Shown: positions 45,887 through 58,736 of the stretch, piece by piece
Position numbering within the stretch: position 1 is the stretch's first letter
Layout of the letters: each line of letters starts with the position of its first letter
Assembly (NCBI GenBank): GCA_013180625.2
Contig: SNVD02007475.1
Location: 226,623 to 290,622 of the forward strand
Reading direction: 5' to 3'
DNA: 64,000 bases
Source: Boswellia sacra
Taxonomy: Eukaryota > Streptophyta > Magnoliopsida > Sapindales > Burseraceae
The notes under the pieces: generated by a model
The model's database searches: none
What the model saw: the letters and a program-made list of their open reading frames with translations, nothing else
What the model was told of the DNA's origin: nothing
Position numbers and translations under genes: made by a program

Positions 45887-47943
45887 TGTTGTGTGTGTTT
45901 TTGTCTTGTTAGAATATTAGGCAATAGAAGATTTGTTTCTAGATTAGAATTAAAACAAATTAGAATTTGTATCAAACTAAGAAGTTGAGTTTGAATGTAA
46001 TTTGTTTTAATTACAATAGCCTAGATGACTTATAATTGGACAAGGAAACTAAAATAGGAAGAGTTTTAATTGTACTTCTACCCTAGGAATCATGGTTAGA
46101 CTAGGAAAGAAACTCTTGGCCCTATATGAAGCCTTGTATTATGAGTGAAAAATAGAATGACACAATATACAGCAGATTGTATGGCATAGAAGACTGGTTA
46201 AACATTTTGGGAGCCTTGGGAGACGGCAAGGACGTTAATGTTTTTGGGTGATATTTGGAAGCTACAGTTTGGGTTGTAAACCGCGAGTATAGATCGAGTA
46301 CCCGTGGAAGTTCTTCTTTGTTAGTCTTTCCTTGGAGGCATAAATCGAAGATTGGTGGTTATCTTGTCGATATGCGTAGGAAGGCTATAAGGTTAAATCC
46401 TTGTTATTGCTACTGATGTTCTAGTAATTCTCTTTTTATTGTTGATTAGAATAAAGCTGCTATTGAGATCCCCAAAGTGGACGTAGGCTTGATTGGTCGA
46501 ACCAGTATAAATATGGTGTTTCTATCTACTTCATTCTCTTGTTTGTTTTCTTGCTCGTGGTTTCATCATAATTTTGTCAATATCTCAGATTGAACACTTT
46601 CGCAAAAAACCTAAAATTCATAACAAATTGGTAGTTCTTGAATCTGAGATGGCTACACAAAATTCGAGATGGAATGGTTTAATTGCAAGGTTGATGTCGG
46701 TAATGGGAGAGAGTGATTTAATACTAAGGTGGACTACTGTTCAGATCGTGATCCAAAGACCAGTGGAATAGATGAAGAACACAAAGAGATTTATGAGGAA
46801 AAGGTGCTAAGAAGATTTGGTATGATAGCATACAGGTTCAAGCATGGCTTGGACTTGGACTGAATCAAATACACTTGATACCCCAACGGGCTGGTGGAGA
46901 GCAGTAGCTGGAGCAAAGAAGGAAAGTTCAGAATCAGATCTGAAGTGGTTGCACTCCTATGCAAGATGAGTTGTGCGCCTACGCAAGTCTGGTAGCAAAA
47001 TTGTGATTCTGCGCAAGGTAGGTTGCGCTTTTGCACAAGTCTACCAAGAAGGTTGCACTCTCACGCAAGGTATGTTGTGCTCCTGCGCAAGGTGCGTTGC
47101 AGTCCTGCGCAGCAAACAAAGAACACAAGATGCTTCAGGTAGAAATATGGCGCTCCTATACAACAAAGGTTGCGCACTTGTGTGACAACATGAACATGGA
47201 AATCCTTCTTTAATGTGGAATCAACAACGTTTGAAGACAAAAACAAGGTGGAGAATTTTTATGTGTGTTTTTGTCTTGTTAGAATATTAGGCAATAGATG
47301 ATTTGTTTCTAGATTAGAATTAAAACAAATTGGAATTTGTATCAAGCTAGGAAGTTGAGTTTGATTGTAATTGATTTTAATTAGGATAATCTAGGTGACT
47401 CGTAGTTGGATAAGGAAACTGAAATAGAAAGAGTTTTGATAGTACTTCTTGTCTAAGAATCGTGGTTAGAGTAAGAAAGTGACTCTTGGCTCTATATAAA
47501 GCATTGTATTATGAGTGAAAAACAACACAACACAATATATAGTAGTTTGTAGGAGAGAAGACTGGTTAAACGTTTTAGGAGCCTTAGGAGACGGCAAGGA
47601 CGCCAACATTTTTGGGTGATCTTTGGCAGCTACGGTTTGGGTTGTAAACCGTGAGAATAGATCGAGTACCCGTTAAAGTTCTTCTCTATTAGTATTTCCT
47701 TGGAGGCATATATCGAAGATTGGTGGTTATCTTGTCGATATGCATAGGAAGGCTGTAACGTTAAATCCATGTTATTGTTGCTGATATTCTTGTAATTCTC
47801 TTTTTACTGTTGATTGGCCAAACCACTATAAATCTATTTCTATCTACTTTATTCTCTTATTTATTTTCTTGCTCATGGTTTCATCATAATTTTGTCAATA
47901 TCTCGAATTGAACGCTTCCACGAAAAGCCCAAAATTCACAACA
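45887..47943 (+). mobile_element. Small non-autonomous LTR retroelement
   Basis: LTR copies at 45887-46625 (739 bp) and about 47257-47943 (687 bp) flank only about 630 bp of internal DNA. The ends TGTTGTG...CACAACA are inverted repeats and the 5-bp duplication acttt is perfect (45882-45886 and 47944-47948). A purine tract (aaggtggagaa) precedes the right LTR. No gag or pol domain is present, so it would need proteins from another element. LTR identity is perhaps 90%, with a deletion of about 45 bp in the right LTR, so this copy is older than the Gypsy or the 28.6-kb Copia. A mirrored copy is at 54828-56884. Confidence 0.88.
46944..47110 (+). repeat. Degenerate minisatellite inside the small LTR element
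   Basis: About seven units of 21-31 bp, each close to GTTGYRCTCCTGCGCAAG, follow one another in the otherwise unique internal region. They create open frames on both strands by chance (for example 46973-47185). They are preserved in the mirrored copy (55661-55827). Confidence 0.75.
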
Positions 47944-47948
47944 ACTTT

Positions 47949-48550
47949 ATAACATTTTAATTATTATTATTCATAAGATTGCATTTTAGTTAAAGATTCA
48001 ATTAAAGAAAAAAATTATTTTTATATTTAATAAAAAATATAATAAATGTAAGATGATTGCTAATATTTAATTTATATTGTCTAACATAGATATGTTAACA
48101 AATTTTTGTTGTGAAAATATACGTTACGCAAAAATTCCCTTATATATAAATAGATAAATATAAATTCCGCTCTAGTTAAATAGGTAAGTTTATTTATTGT
48201 TATTTTATTTTTGTTTTTAGTTTAAAATAATTTGTGATCCATCTCCAAAAATTATATATAATAAATAGATATATTATTGTTTTTAGTTTATCTGTAATCC
48301 ATCTCAAAATATATTCTACTTAGATTTATCAGATTTTTTTCAAAATTTTTGTAGCCCCCTGAAAAAAAAAATTTTCTAGCTATGCCACTATACGTACACA
48401 ATACTCAATCCTTACCTATGATAAAAGGCATAAGTTTGTGAAACAACATATATATAACAATGGGATGAGAGACCAGGGGGAGCTCAGTTGCAAAGAGAAA
48501 AAGATGACGGTCAGTTGCAAAGAGAAAAGAGACAGATAATGGCTGGCTGC

Positions 48551-48597
<47 letters not shown>

Positions 48598-48955
48598 CAT
48601 TGGCTGCGTAGAGAGAGAGAGAGAGAGGAGATGAAGACGAGTTTAAAAAGAAAAAAAAGAAAAGAAGGATATCGTTTGATTAATTTTAATTGTTATTAGT
48701 ATTTTATATTTTTTAAAACAAAAATGACTCCTTATTAATATACATGTGGTTTTTTTAATCAAAAAAATGTTGTTTCGATTTTACCCTCATTTAGTTAAAT
48801 TTAACGTTCAATCGTCAACTCCAGGGACTAAATTTTGTATTTTTGAAAAGGGAGAGATTTGGCATTCAAAGGACCAAACCTGAGGGAGTTTAGTAATTTC
48901 CAATAGATTATTTGCTCCTGCTTTTCAATTAATGTATAATAAATATTTCGTATTT
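47949..48955. other. Non-coding stretch with GA microsatellites
   Basis: It contains (AG)n tracts at 48553-48593 (about 20 units) and 48610-48627 (9 units), and a fragment near 48350-48400 (gtagccccctgaaaaa...ctatgccacta) like the end of a plant hAT MITE. In the right arm the longer tract has only about 11 units (54195-54217), while the short one is unchanged (54161-54178). Confidence 0.7.
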
Positions 48956-49357
48956 TGTTACAACACGCGGTGGATTCTCACCACCTCTTTAATTAAGTGC
49001 TAGCGTCTAATTTGTTAGCAGAGAGGCTAAATGGAATTGGTTCATCGTCCGGCAAGTGTGATTGGCTTAAGCAAGAGGCTTTTGGCGGTTCTTACCACTA
49101 TGAATAGAACCCACTGCCTTGTCATTGTACACACGAATAGAAGTTAAACTTTCTCATTTCATTTTCTCTCCCACGCTCTCGCTAACTTCTGTTTACAATT
49201 TTGTATTCTCTCTCCCTTCATTTGGTGTAGCCACGGCCCCACTTCGTTTATTTATTAAGTACCATTTGCACACATCTATTCTATCCCTCATACTTTGCAT
49301 TTCTTACACTTACACCCTAAAAAAACTATTTTCCATTTAACTTTTAGTTTCATAACA
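48956..49357 (+). repeat. 5' LTR of the truncated Copia element
   Basis: 402 bp with TGTTA...TAACA inverted ends. Its own promoter would fire toward the palindrome axis. The 3' partner is absent, so the limits rest on the terminal motifs and on the change to leader-like sequence. Confidence 0.65.
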
Positions 49358-51394
49358 CGTTATTAGCATGATTGCTAATATACAATAGCCGATAGATAAG
49401 ATATTATTATCCTATTATTTATTATTCACTTATCATGTTTTATTTATCTGGTATAGCTATCCTTATAAGCATGCTTTGTGATTGTCACTATGTTGGATCT
49501 TTCACATCAGAAAATAAGGTCAGATCCGGATATTATTAATTGTATTGTTATTTATTTGTTGTACTAACCATTCTAACCTAAAGTCACTGCTATATTTACT
49601 TTATATTATTATTGTTGATTACATTTCATTTATGTATTTATTTTTCTAATTTATAATATCACTATATCAGTATTGTTAGATGCAAATACAACCTGAAGTT
49701 TGTACAATCAAAACTTGACGCTCTAATTCTTATTCATTTCAAAGCCTGAAGTTTTGGAATTATGAATTCTTAAATCAGAACATAGAGTTTTGAATCTATA
49801 AATATTCTCATTTTATTATGTTTACATTTTTAATTTTAACTTATTTTTATTTGGTCTGGACTTAAAGTTTTCTAGCCTAAACTTACTTCATGCAGACTTT
49901 AAGCTTTTTGGCAATTAAATGTTAAATTTATTATTCCTAAGATGATATTACCAATATGTTAAACTTACATTTACTATGTTTATCATTATTGTCAATTATA
50001 CTTTATATATTGTTATCATGTTACATTATTATTATGTTCTTTAGAGTTTCAATGATAATTTAACCAGAAGCTGAAGTTCTGATTTATTGGTAAATTTATA
50101 TTTAATTCATGTTATTTTTGCAAAGCAAGTAATTTATTTCATTTTGATTGATAGTAAATAACAAATTTCCAAAAGTTGATGTCTGAGCCATTGATGCAAA
50201 AGGGAGGCAATTATTTATAATGGGTTGATAATATTATACTTAACTTGGACTCCATTAGCATTGGAGAAACAATAAATAATGAAAATATTACATCCCTATA
50301 GGAGGGGTCCAGGGTCATGATATTTTTGTGTCATCATCTTATTAAAGGCCTAAAATCTGAATACATTTCAATAACTGATTCATTGTTCCTTTTTACAGTG
50401 AACAATAATATTACCAAGGGCTCAGTCCCAATGGAACCATCTGGGGTTACAAGATTTCAAGATATAGTCAGACTAGAAGTTTGATTCAAAAGCTCTCAGT
50501 AAGCAGATCAAATATTGCCCATACCCTAATTGTGCTGCTTTTTTGATTATACGACTAGAACCTGAAGTTCTATTTGTACATTTACTTCTTTAAGATATTT
50601 AATTGTTTAAATTTACTTATTGCACTTTATATTCATTAAAATTTGTATTGTATCTTTAATTTTCCTTTATTTTAAATATTATTATATTTATGATATGCAT
50701 CCACAAGATATAATTCAAGTTTATCCATGAAAGACAAATTGAGGGTCATTAAATTATCACCACTAAAACCCTGAGTAACTTATCTACGAAAGATTTTTCT
50801 ATTAATTCTATACATTCCTTAAAGTAAATGATATAAACAATTCCAAGAAGTAAATGACATCGTTCCCTAAAGTGAATGACATCATATCATTTTCTCAAAG
50901 GTGATGGAAAGGCCAAATGAATTAATTTGATTTTGTACTATAATTTCATACTATCTTTTATGAGGTATATAGTATACTATTTCGAAAAGGGTATGGACAT
51001 GAAAAGTAAAATACCCATCTTCACAAGAGATGAAGATTTATATCTAATTGACAGTGCAACAACACATACGATCATGAAGGATAACAATATTTTATGAAGT
51101 TAACTTTTTTGAAAGTAAAAATTAGCACTATATCGGAGTCCGTTAACTTGATTGAGGGCTCTGGAGGAGCCATTATGATGTTGGCAAGTGGTACTAAGTT
51201 ATATGTATTGATAATGCCTTATACTTCAGCAAATCCAGAAGAAATTTGCTTAGATTTAAAGATATAATGCATAATGGATATCAGATTGAGACATCCTTAT
51301 GAAAATAATATTGAATTTCTTTGTATCACCTTAGATGTCTTAGGAGAGAAGTTAATATTAGAGAAGCTTGAAGCTTTCTCTTTTGATTATATTA
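48956..51394 (+). mobile_element. 5' half of a Copia element, truncated at the palindrome axis
   Basis: An LTR at 48956-49357 is followed by a leader and gag region rich in 'cctgaagtt' words (49690-50600). Next come protease remnants near 51020-51080 (EDLYLIDSATTHTIMKD, with the D-S-A active site) and the following blocks (ALYFSKSRRNLL, FKDIMHNGYQIET). The sequence then turns at the axis 51394/51395 into its own reverse complement. Stops are frequent, so nothing is coding. Integrase, RT and the 3' LTR are absent; they were lost or lie elsewhere. Confidence 0.8.
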
Positions 51395-51402
51395 TAAATA
51401 TA
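51387..51402. other. Spacer of the giant inverted repeat
   Basis: Sixteen bases (ttatattataaatata) separate perfect 16-bp inner stems 51371-51386 (aagctttctcttttga) and 51403-51418. The symmetry continues outward through both arms. All-A/T spacer. Confidence 0.97.
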
Positions 51403-53832
51403 TCAAAAGAGAAAGCTTCAAGCTTCTCTAATATTAACTTCTCTCCTAAGACATCTGAGGTGATACAAAGAAATTCAATATTATTTTCATAAGGATGTCT
51501 CAATCTGATATCCATTATGCATTATATCTTTAAATCTAAGCAAATTTCTTCTGGATTTGCTGAAGTATAAGGCATTATCAATACATATAACTTAGTACCA
51601 CTTGCCAACATCATAATGGCTCCTCCAGAGCCCTCAATCAAGTTAACGGACTCCGATATAGTGCTAATTTTTACTTTCAAAAAAGTTAACTTCATAAAAT
51701 ATTGTTATCCTTCATGATCGTATGTGTTGTTGCACTGTCAATTAGATATAAATCTTCATCTCTTGTGAAGATGGGTATTTTACTTTTCATGTCCATACCC
51801 TTTTCGAAATAGTATACTATATACCTCATAAAAGATAGTATGAAATTATAGTACAAAATCAAATTAATTCATTTGGCCTTTCCATCACCTTTGAGAAAAT
51901 GATATGATGTCATTCATTTAGGGAACGATGTCATTTACTTCTTGGAATTGTTTATATCATTTACTTTAAGGAATGTATAGAATTAATAGAAAAATCTTTC
52001 GTAGATAAGTTACTCAGGGTTTTAGTGGTGATAATTTAATGACCCTCAATTTGTCTTTCATGGATAAACTTGAATTATATCTTGTGGATGCATATCATAA
52101 ATATAATAATATTTAAAATAAAGGAAAATTAAAGATACAATACAAATTTTAATGAATATAAAGTGCAATAAGTAAATTTAAACAATTAAATATCTTAAAG
52201 AAGTAAATGTACAAATAGAACTTCAGGTTCTAGTCGTATAATCAAAAAAGCAGCACAATTAGGGTATGGGCAATATTTGATCTGCTTACTGAGAGCTTTT
52301 GAATCAAACTTCTAGTCTGACTATATCTTGAAATCTTGTAACCCCAGATGGTTCCATTGGGACTGAGCCCTTGGTAATATTATTGTTCACTGTAAAAAGG
52401 AACAATGAATCAGTTATTGAAATGTATTCAGATTTTAGGCCTTTAATAAGATGATGACACAAAAATATCATGGCCCTGGACCCCTCCTATAGGGATGTAA
52501 TATTTTCATTATTTATTGTTTCTCCAATGCTAATGGAGTCCAAGTTAAGTATAATATTATCAACCCATTATAAATAATTGCCTCCCTTTTGCATCAATGG
52601 CTCAGACATCAACTTTTGGAAATTTGTTATTTACTATCAATCAAAATGAAATAAATTACTTGCTTTGCAAAAATAACATGAATTAAATATAAATTTACCA
52701 ATAAATCAGAACTTCAGCTTCTGGTTAAATTATCATTGAAACTCTAAAGAACATAATAATAATGTAACATGATAACAATATATAAAGTATAATTGACAAT
52801 AATGATAAACATAGTAAATGTAAGTTTAACATATTGGTAATATCATCTTAGGAATAATAAATTTAACATTTAATTGCCAAAAAGCTTAAAGTCTGCATGA
52901 AGTAAGTTTAGGCTAGAAAACTTTAAGTCCAGACCAAATAAAAATAAGTTAAAATTAAAAATGTAAACATAATAAAATGAGAATATTTATAGATTCAAAA
53001 CTCTATGTTCTGATTTAAGAATTCATAATTCCAAAACTTCAGGCTTTGAAATGAATAAGAATTAGAGCGTCAAGTTTTGATTGTACAAACTTCAGGTTGT
53101 ATTTGCATCTAACAATACTGATATAGTGATATTATAAATTAGAAAAATAAATACATAAATGAAATGTAATCAACAATAATAATATAAAGTAAATATAGCA
53201 GTGACTTTAGGTTAGAATGGTTAGTACAACAAATAAATAACAATGCAATTAATAATATCCGGATCTGACCTTATTTTCTGATGTGAAAGATCCAACATAG
53301 TGACAATCAAAAAGCATGCTTATAAGGATAGCTATACCAGATAAATAAAACATGATAAGTGAATAATAAATAATAGGATAATAATATCTTATCTATCGGC
53401 TATTGTATATTAGCAATCATGCTAATAACGTGTTATGAAACTAAAAGTTAAATGGAAAATAGTTTTGTTAGGGTGTAAGTGTAAGAAATGCAAAGTATGA
53501 GGGATAGAATAGATGTGTGCAAATGGTACTTAATAAATAAACGAAGTGGGGCCGTGGCTACACCAAATGAAGGGAGAGAGAATACAAAATTGTAAACAGA
53601 AGTTAGCGAGAGCGTGGGAGAGAAAATGAAATGAGAAAGTTTAACTTCTATTCGTGTGTACAATGACAAGGCAGTGGGTTCTATTCATAGTGGTAAGAAC
53701 CGCCAAAAGCCTCTTGCTTAAGCCAATCACACTTGCCGGACGATGAACCAATTCCATTTAGCCTCTCTGCTAACAAATTAGACGCTAGCACTTAATTAAA
53801 GAGGTGGTGAGAATCCACCGCGTGTTGTAACA
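51395..53832 (-). mobile_element. Mirror copy of the truncated Copia 5' half
   Basis: Same content as 48956-51394, reversed. The LTR copy is 53431-53832, also 402 bp. Near the LTR edge it has one base change (aaaac for aaaaa), and 53307 has an extra A/T run relative to the left arm. The LTR points left, toward the axis. Confidence 0.8.
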
Positions 53833-54827
53833 AAATACGAAATATTTATTATACATTAATTGAAAAGCAGGAGCAAATAATCTATTGGAAATTACTAAAC
53901 TCCCTCAGGTTTGGTCCTTTGAATGCCAAATCTCTCCCTTTTCAAAAATACAAAATTTAGTCCCTGGAGTTGACGATTGAACGTTAAATTTAACTAAATG
54001 AGGGTAAAATCGAAACAACATTTTTTTGATTAAAAAAACCACATGTATATTAATAAGGAGTCATTTTTGTTTTAAAAAATATAAAATACTAATAACAATT
54101 AAAATTAATCAAACGATATCCTTCTTTTCTTTTTTTTCTTTTTAAACTCGTCTTCATCTCCTCTCTCTCTCTCTCTCTACGCAGCCAATGATCATCTCTC
54201 TCTCTCTCTCTCTCTCTATGCAGCCAGCCATTATCTGTCTCTTTTCTCTTTGCAACTGACCGTCATCTTTTTCTCTTTGCAACTGAGCTCCCCCTGGTCT
54301 CTCATCCCATTGTTATATATATGTTGTTTCACAAACTTATGCCTTTTATCATAGGTAAGGATTGAGTATTGTGTACGTATAGTGGCATAGCTAGAAAATT
54401 TTTTTTTTCAGAGGGCTACAAAAATTTTGAAAAAAATCTGATAAATCTAAGTAGAATATATTTTGAGATGGATTACAGATAAACTAAAAACAATAATACA
54501 TCTATTTATTATATATAATTTTTGGAGATGGATCACAAATTATTTTAAACTAAAAACAAAAATAAAATAACAATAAATAAACTTACCTATTTAACTAGAG
54601 CGGAATTTATATTTATCTATTTATATATAAGGGAATTTTTGTGTAACGTATATTTTCACAACAAAAATTTGTTAACATATCTATGTTAGACAATATAAAT
54701 TAAATATTAGCAATCATCTTACATTTATTATATTTTTTATTAAATATAAAAATAATTTTTTTCTTTAATTGAATCTTTAACTAAAATGCAATCTTATGAA
54801 TAATAATAATTAAAATGTTATAAAGTT

Positions 54828-56884
54828 GTTGTGAATTTTGGGCTTTTCGTGGAAGCGTTCAATTCGAGATATTGACAAAATTATGATGAAACCATGAGCA
54901 AGAAAATAAATAAGAGAATAAAGTAGATAGAAATAGATTTATAGTGGTTTGGCCAATCAACAGTAAAAAGAGAATTACAAGAATATCAGCAACAATAACA
55001 TGGATTTAACGTTACAGCCTTCCTATGCATATCGACAAGATAACCACCAATCTTCGATATATGCCTCCAAGGAAATACTAATAGAGAAGAACTTTAACGG
55101 GTACTCGATCTATATTCACGGTTTACAACCCAAACCGTAGCTGCCAAAGGTCACCCAAAAACGTTGGCGTCCTTGCCGTCTCCTAAGGCTCCTAAAACGT
55201 TTAACCAGTCTTCTCTCCTACCAAACTACTATATATTGTGTTGTGTTGTTTTTCACTCATAATACAATGCTTTATATAGAGCCAAGAGTCACTTTCTTAC
55301 TCTAACCACGATTCTTAGACAAGAAGTACTATCAAAACTCTTTCTATTTCAGTTTCCTTATCCAACTACGAGTCACCTAGATTATCCTAATTAAAATCAA
55401 TTACAATCAAACTCAACTTCCTAGCTTGATACAAATTCCAATTTGTTTTAATTCTAATCTAGAAACAAATCATCTATTGCCCAATATTCTAACAAGACAA
55501 AAACACACATAAAAATTCTCCACCTTGTTTTTGTCTTCAAACGTTGTTGATTCCACATTAAAGAAGGATTTCCATGTTCATGTTGTCACACAAGTGCGCA
55601 ACCTTTGTTGTATAGGAGCGCCATATTTCTACCTGAAGCGTCTTGTGTTCTTTGTTTGCTGCGCAGGACTGCAACGCACCTTGCGCAGGAGCACAACATA
55701 CCTTGCGTGAGAGTGCAACCTTCTTGGTAGACTTGTGCAAAAGCGTAACCTACCTTGTGCAGAATCACAATTTTGCTACCAGACTTGCGTAGGCGCACAA
55801 CTCATCTTGCATAGGAGTGCAACCACTTCAGATCTGATTCTGAACTTTCCTTCTTTGCTCCAGCTACTGCTCTCCACCAGCCCGTTGGGGTATCAAGTGT
55901 ATTTGATTCAGTCCAAGTCCAAGCCATGCTTGAACCTGTATGCTATCATACCAAATCTTCTTAGCACCTTTTCCTCATAAATCTCTTTGTGTTCTTCATC
56001 TATTCCACTGGTCTTTGGATCACGATCTGAACAGTAGTCCACCTTAGTATTAAATCACTCTCTCCCATTACCGACATCAACCTTGCAATTAAACCATTCC
56101 ATCTCGAATTTTGTGTAGCCATCTCAGATTCAAGAACTACCAATTTGTTATGAATTTTAGGTTTTTTGCGAAAGTGTTCAATCTGAGATATTGACAAAAT
56201 TATGATGAAACCACGAGCAAGAAAACAAACAAGAGAATAAAGTAGATAGAAACACCATATTTATACTGGTTCGACCAATCAAGCCTACGTCCACTTTGGG
56301 GATCTCAATAGCAGCTTTATTCTAATCAACAATAAAAAGAGAATTACTAGAACATCAGTAGCAATAACAAGGATTTAACCTTATAGCCTTCCTACGCATA
56401 TCGACAAGATAACCACCAATCTTCGATTTATGCCTCCAAGGAAAGACTAACAAAGAAGAACTTCCACGGGTACTCGATCTATACTCGCGGTTTACAACCC
56501 AAACTGTAGCTTCCAAATATCACACAAAAACATTAACGTCCTTGCCGTCTCCCAAGGCTCCCAAAATGTTTAACCAGTCTTCTATGCCACACAATCTGCT
56601 GTATATTGTGTCATTCTATTTTTCACTCATAATACAAGGCTTCATATAGGGCCAAGAGTTTCTTTCCTAGTCTAACCATGATTCCTAGAGTAGAAGTACA
56701 ATTAAAACTCTTCCTATTTTAGTTTCCTTGTCCAATTATAAGTCATCTAGGTTATTGTAATTAAAACAAATTACATTCAAACTCAACTTCTTAGTTTGAT
56801 ACAAATTCTAATTTGTTTTAATTCTAATCTAGAAACAAATCTTCTATTGCCTAATATTCTAACAAGACAAAAACACACACAACA
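54828..56884 (-). mobile_element. Mirror copy of the small non-autonomous LTR element
   Basis: Same element as 45887-47943, including the acttt target duplication (aaagt on this strand at 56885-56889) and the minisatellite at 55661-55827. A few substitutions distinguish it. Confidence 0.88.
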
Positions 56885-56993
56885 AAAGTGATCAATAGTT
56901 TAAGAATATTTATGTAGGGATATTAAATTTATAACTTCTATCACTTTTAAATTTATAACTTTTATCATATAAACCAAGTGTTTAGTTAGGATT

Positions 56994-57192
56994 TTGCTAT
57001 GGTACATCCAACGTATCAATACATCATTTTCCAAAAATTATATAAAAGTACAATTTTTTTTTTTACTTATTTACAACTTTTATACAATTACAACTTTACA
57101 ACTTTTATATAGTCATTTATAATTTTTATCTATTAATTTACAACTTTTATACAATTTTTTGATGTATCAGTACATATGATGTATTGTAGCAA
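56994..57192. mobile_element. Mirror copy of the 200-bp MITE
   Basis: Reverse complement of 45579-45777, near identical. Confidence 0.5.
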
Positions 57193-57803
57193 GACTCGAT
57201 CAGTTAATATTTTAAATGCGATAGTGGTTGCTTTACTACTTTTATAGGTACCATCTTAATTTTAATAGTTGAGTTTAGCTAATTTTAATTATTAACTAAT
57301 AATATTTAGATATGTTTATCTCCTACAAATATTTTATATACATGTATAGTTAATTTTTTCTAGCAGTAGCCTAGCCAAACCCCCTCTAGCTATGCTGGTA
57401 TATGTATAGATTTGTGTTTATGCATTGAGATGCATGAATACTTTTATAAATTTGTTGGTTAGCTCCAATAACTGCCATAACTTAATAAAACTAAGCATTA
57501 CGTCGTCAATATAGAGATTGAGACAAATCATATATTGGGAAGATTTCATCAAAAGAATATCTTTATCATAATAATTGTACGAAACCAATTGCAACAAGGC
57601 ATATTGCATGATTTACTTATTCAACTTTGTAAATATGAGTGAAGAAGACAAATGTGTTTATATAAGTGGGTGTATAAATAAATTTGACAAGTTGTTTTAG
57701 TAGGATAGTAATATTTTATTTATTAAATTAAAAAATGACATATTTGGCATTTTAGCAGTTGCCTATGTAAAGTTTTTAAAAAAGTAAATAAATAGATGGA
57801 GGC

Positions 57804-58736
57804 CAATACAACAATAATGAGATTCTATAACATGCCATGATGCTATTATAAGGTTTTATAGCATTTTCAATAAAATGCTATATGTAGCTTGTGTCTATAG
57901 CATTTTAAAACTGCTATAAACTATTTTCCCATTCCAATGATACCATAGCATTTATGAATGCTATAATCTTATAGCATTCATAAATGGTATGATCTTATAG
58001 CATTCGGATTATATCTTTCATATAAATATTATAATTGTCTAGACATTTATAACCTATTATGGAACCATTTCAATCTTTCTATTTATTTGGTGAAAATTTC
58101 ATATAAATATTTATAATTAAACACTCTTAGATGCTACAATTATATAAACAAATTGAACATACAAATAAAGTTTTGTATTTCATTCATGAATCAACATATA
58201 TAATTATAATGTTTACATCATAAAAGCCAAATATATCCTTTATATACAGAAAGTTTTACTACAAAAAGTTTTACAATCTTGTGAAAGTTAAAACCAAGAT
58301 GTAAACCAGCATTTGTAATGGATTCAAGAGAGGTAACTAGATGTTCAATATTTGAACTTCACTCTCAGACCACCAATATCACTTGTATCAAACAGGCACC
58401 CAACGTCTTGTAGTCAAAAAGATGCATGATACTGCTAATCCTTACAGTTCTTTAGACCTGTTTCAAGCATTCCCAGCTATTCCAATGAATCTTAAGAAAT
58501 GTTATGAGAAACCAACTCCTGCAAAACTCAAGTTCAGATTATAATCTAGTACAAAAGAGAAATGCCAAGCAAAACTGATATGAAAAGCCAAAATCAGTTT
58601 GTGAGAAAAAACCAAGGCAAGACAACATACATGATAGTGTCTTTCACCATTTGCTGAACGTAGTCCAGTGGCACTTCAGTATCACATGCCTGTAATAGTA
58701 TCCAAGCGGATATTTCAAGAAGATATTTCAAGAAGA
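57804..58736 (-). mobile_element. Mirror copy of the right end of the old CACTA-like element
   Basis: Starts caatacaacaataatgag and holds the same 'aatgctata' subterminal repeats and the two exon remnants (58453-58690, minus strand). It is interrupted at 58736 by the mirrored younger CACTA, exactly as in the left arm, so the nested insertion predates the inverted duplication. Confidence 0.65.

Larger units (their letters stand above)
38779..51386 (+). repeat. Left arm of a giant inverted repeat
   Basis: The arm is matched base for base, in reverse, by 51403-64000. Paired positions add up to 102771-102789 throughout; for example 49119 pairs with 53669, 46574 with 56197, 43606 with 59166 and 38779 with 64000. 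Total indel drift is under 20 bp over 12.6 kb. The arm starts inside the younger CACTA, next to the Ptta start codon. The match is cut by the window end, so the true arm may be longer. Confidence 0.97.

Noticed and set aside
46973..47246. Cys-rich small proteins on both strands
   Set aside because: The cysteines come from the GTTG..TGCGCAAG minisatellite read in several frames; frames on both strands and in both arms are by-products of the repeat.
49119..49340. 73-codon frame as a small membrane protein
   Set aside because: It lies within the Copia LTR; hydrophobicity follows from T-rich sequence.
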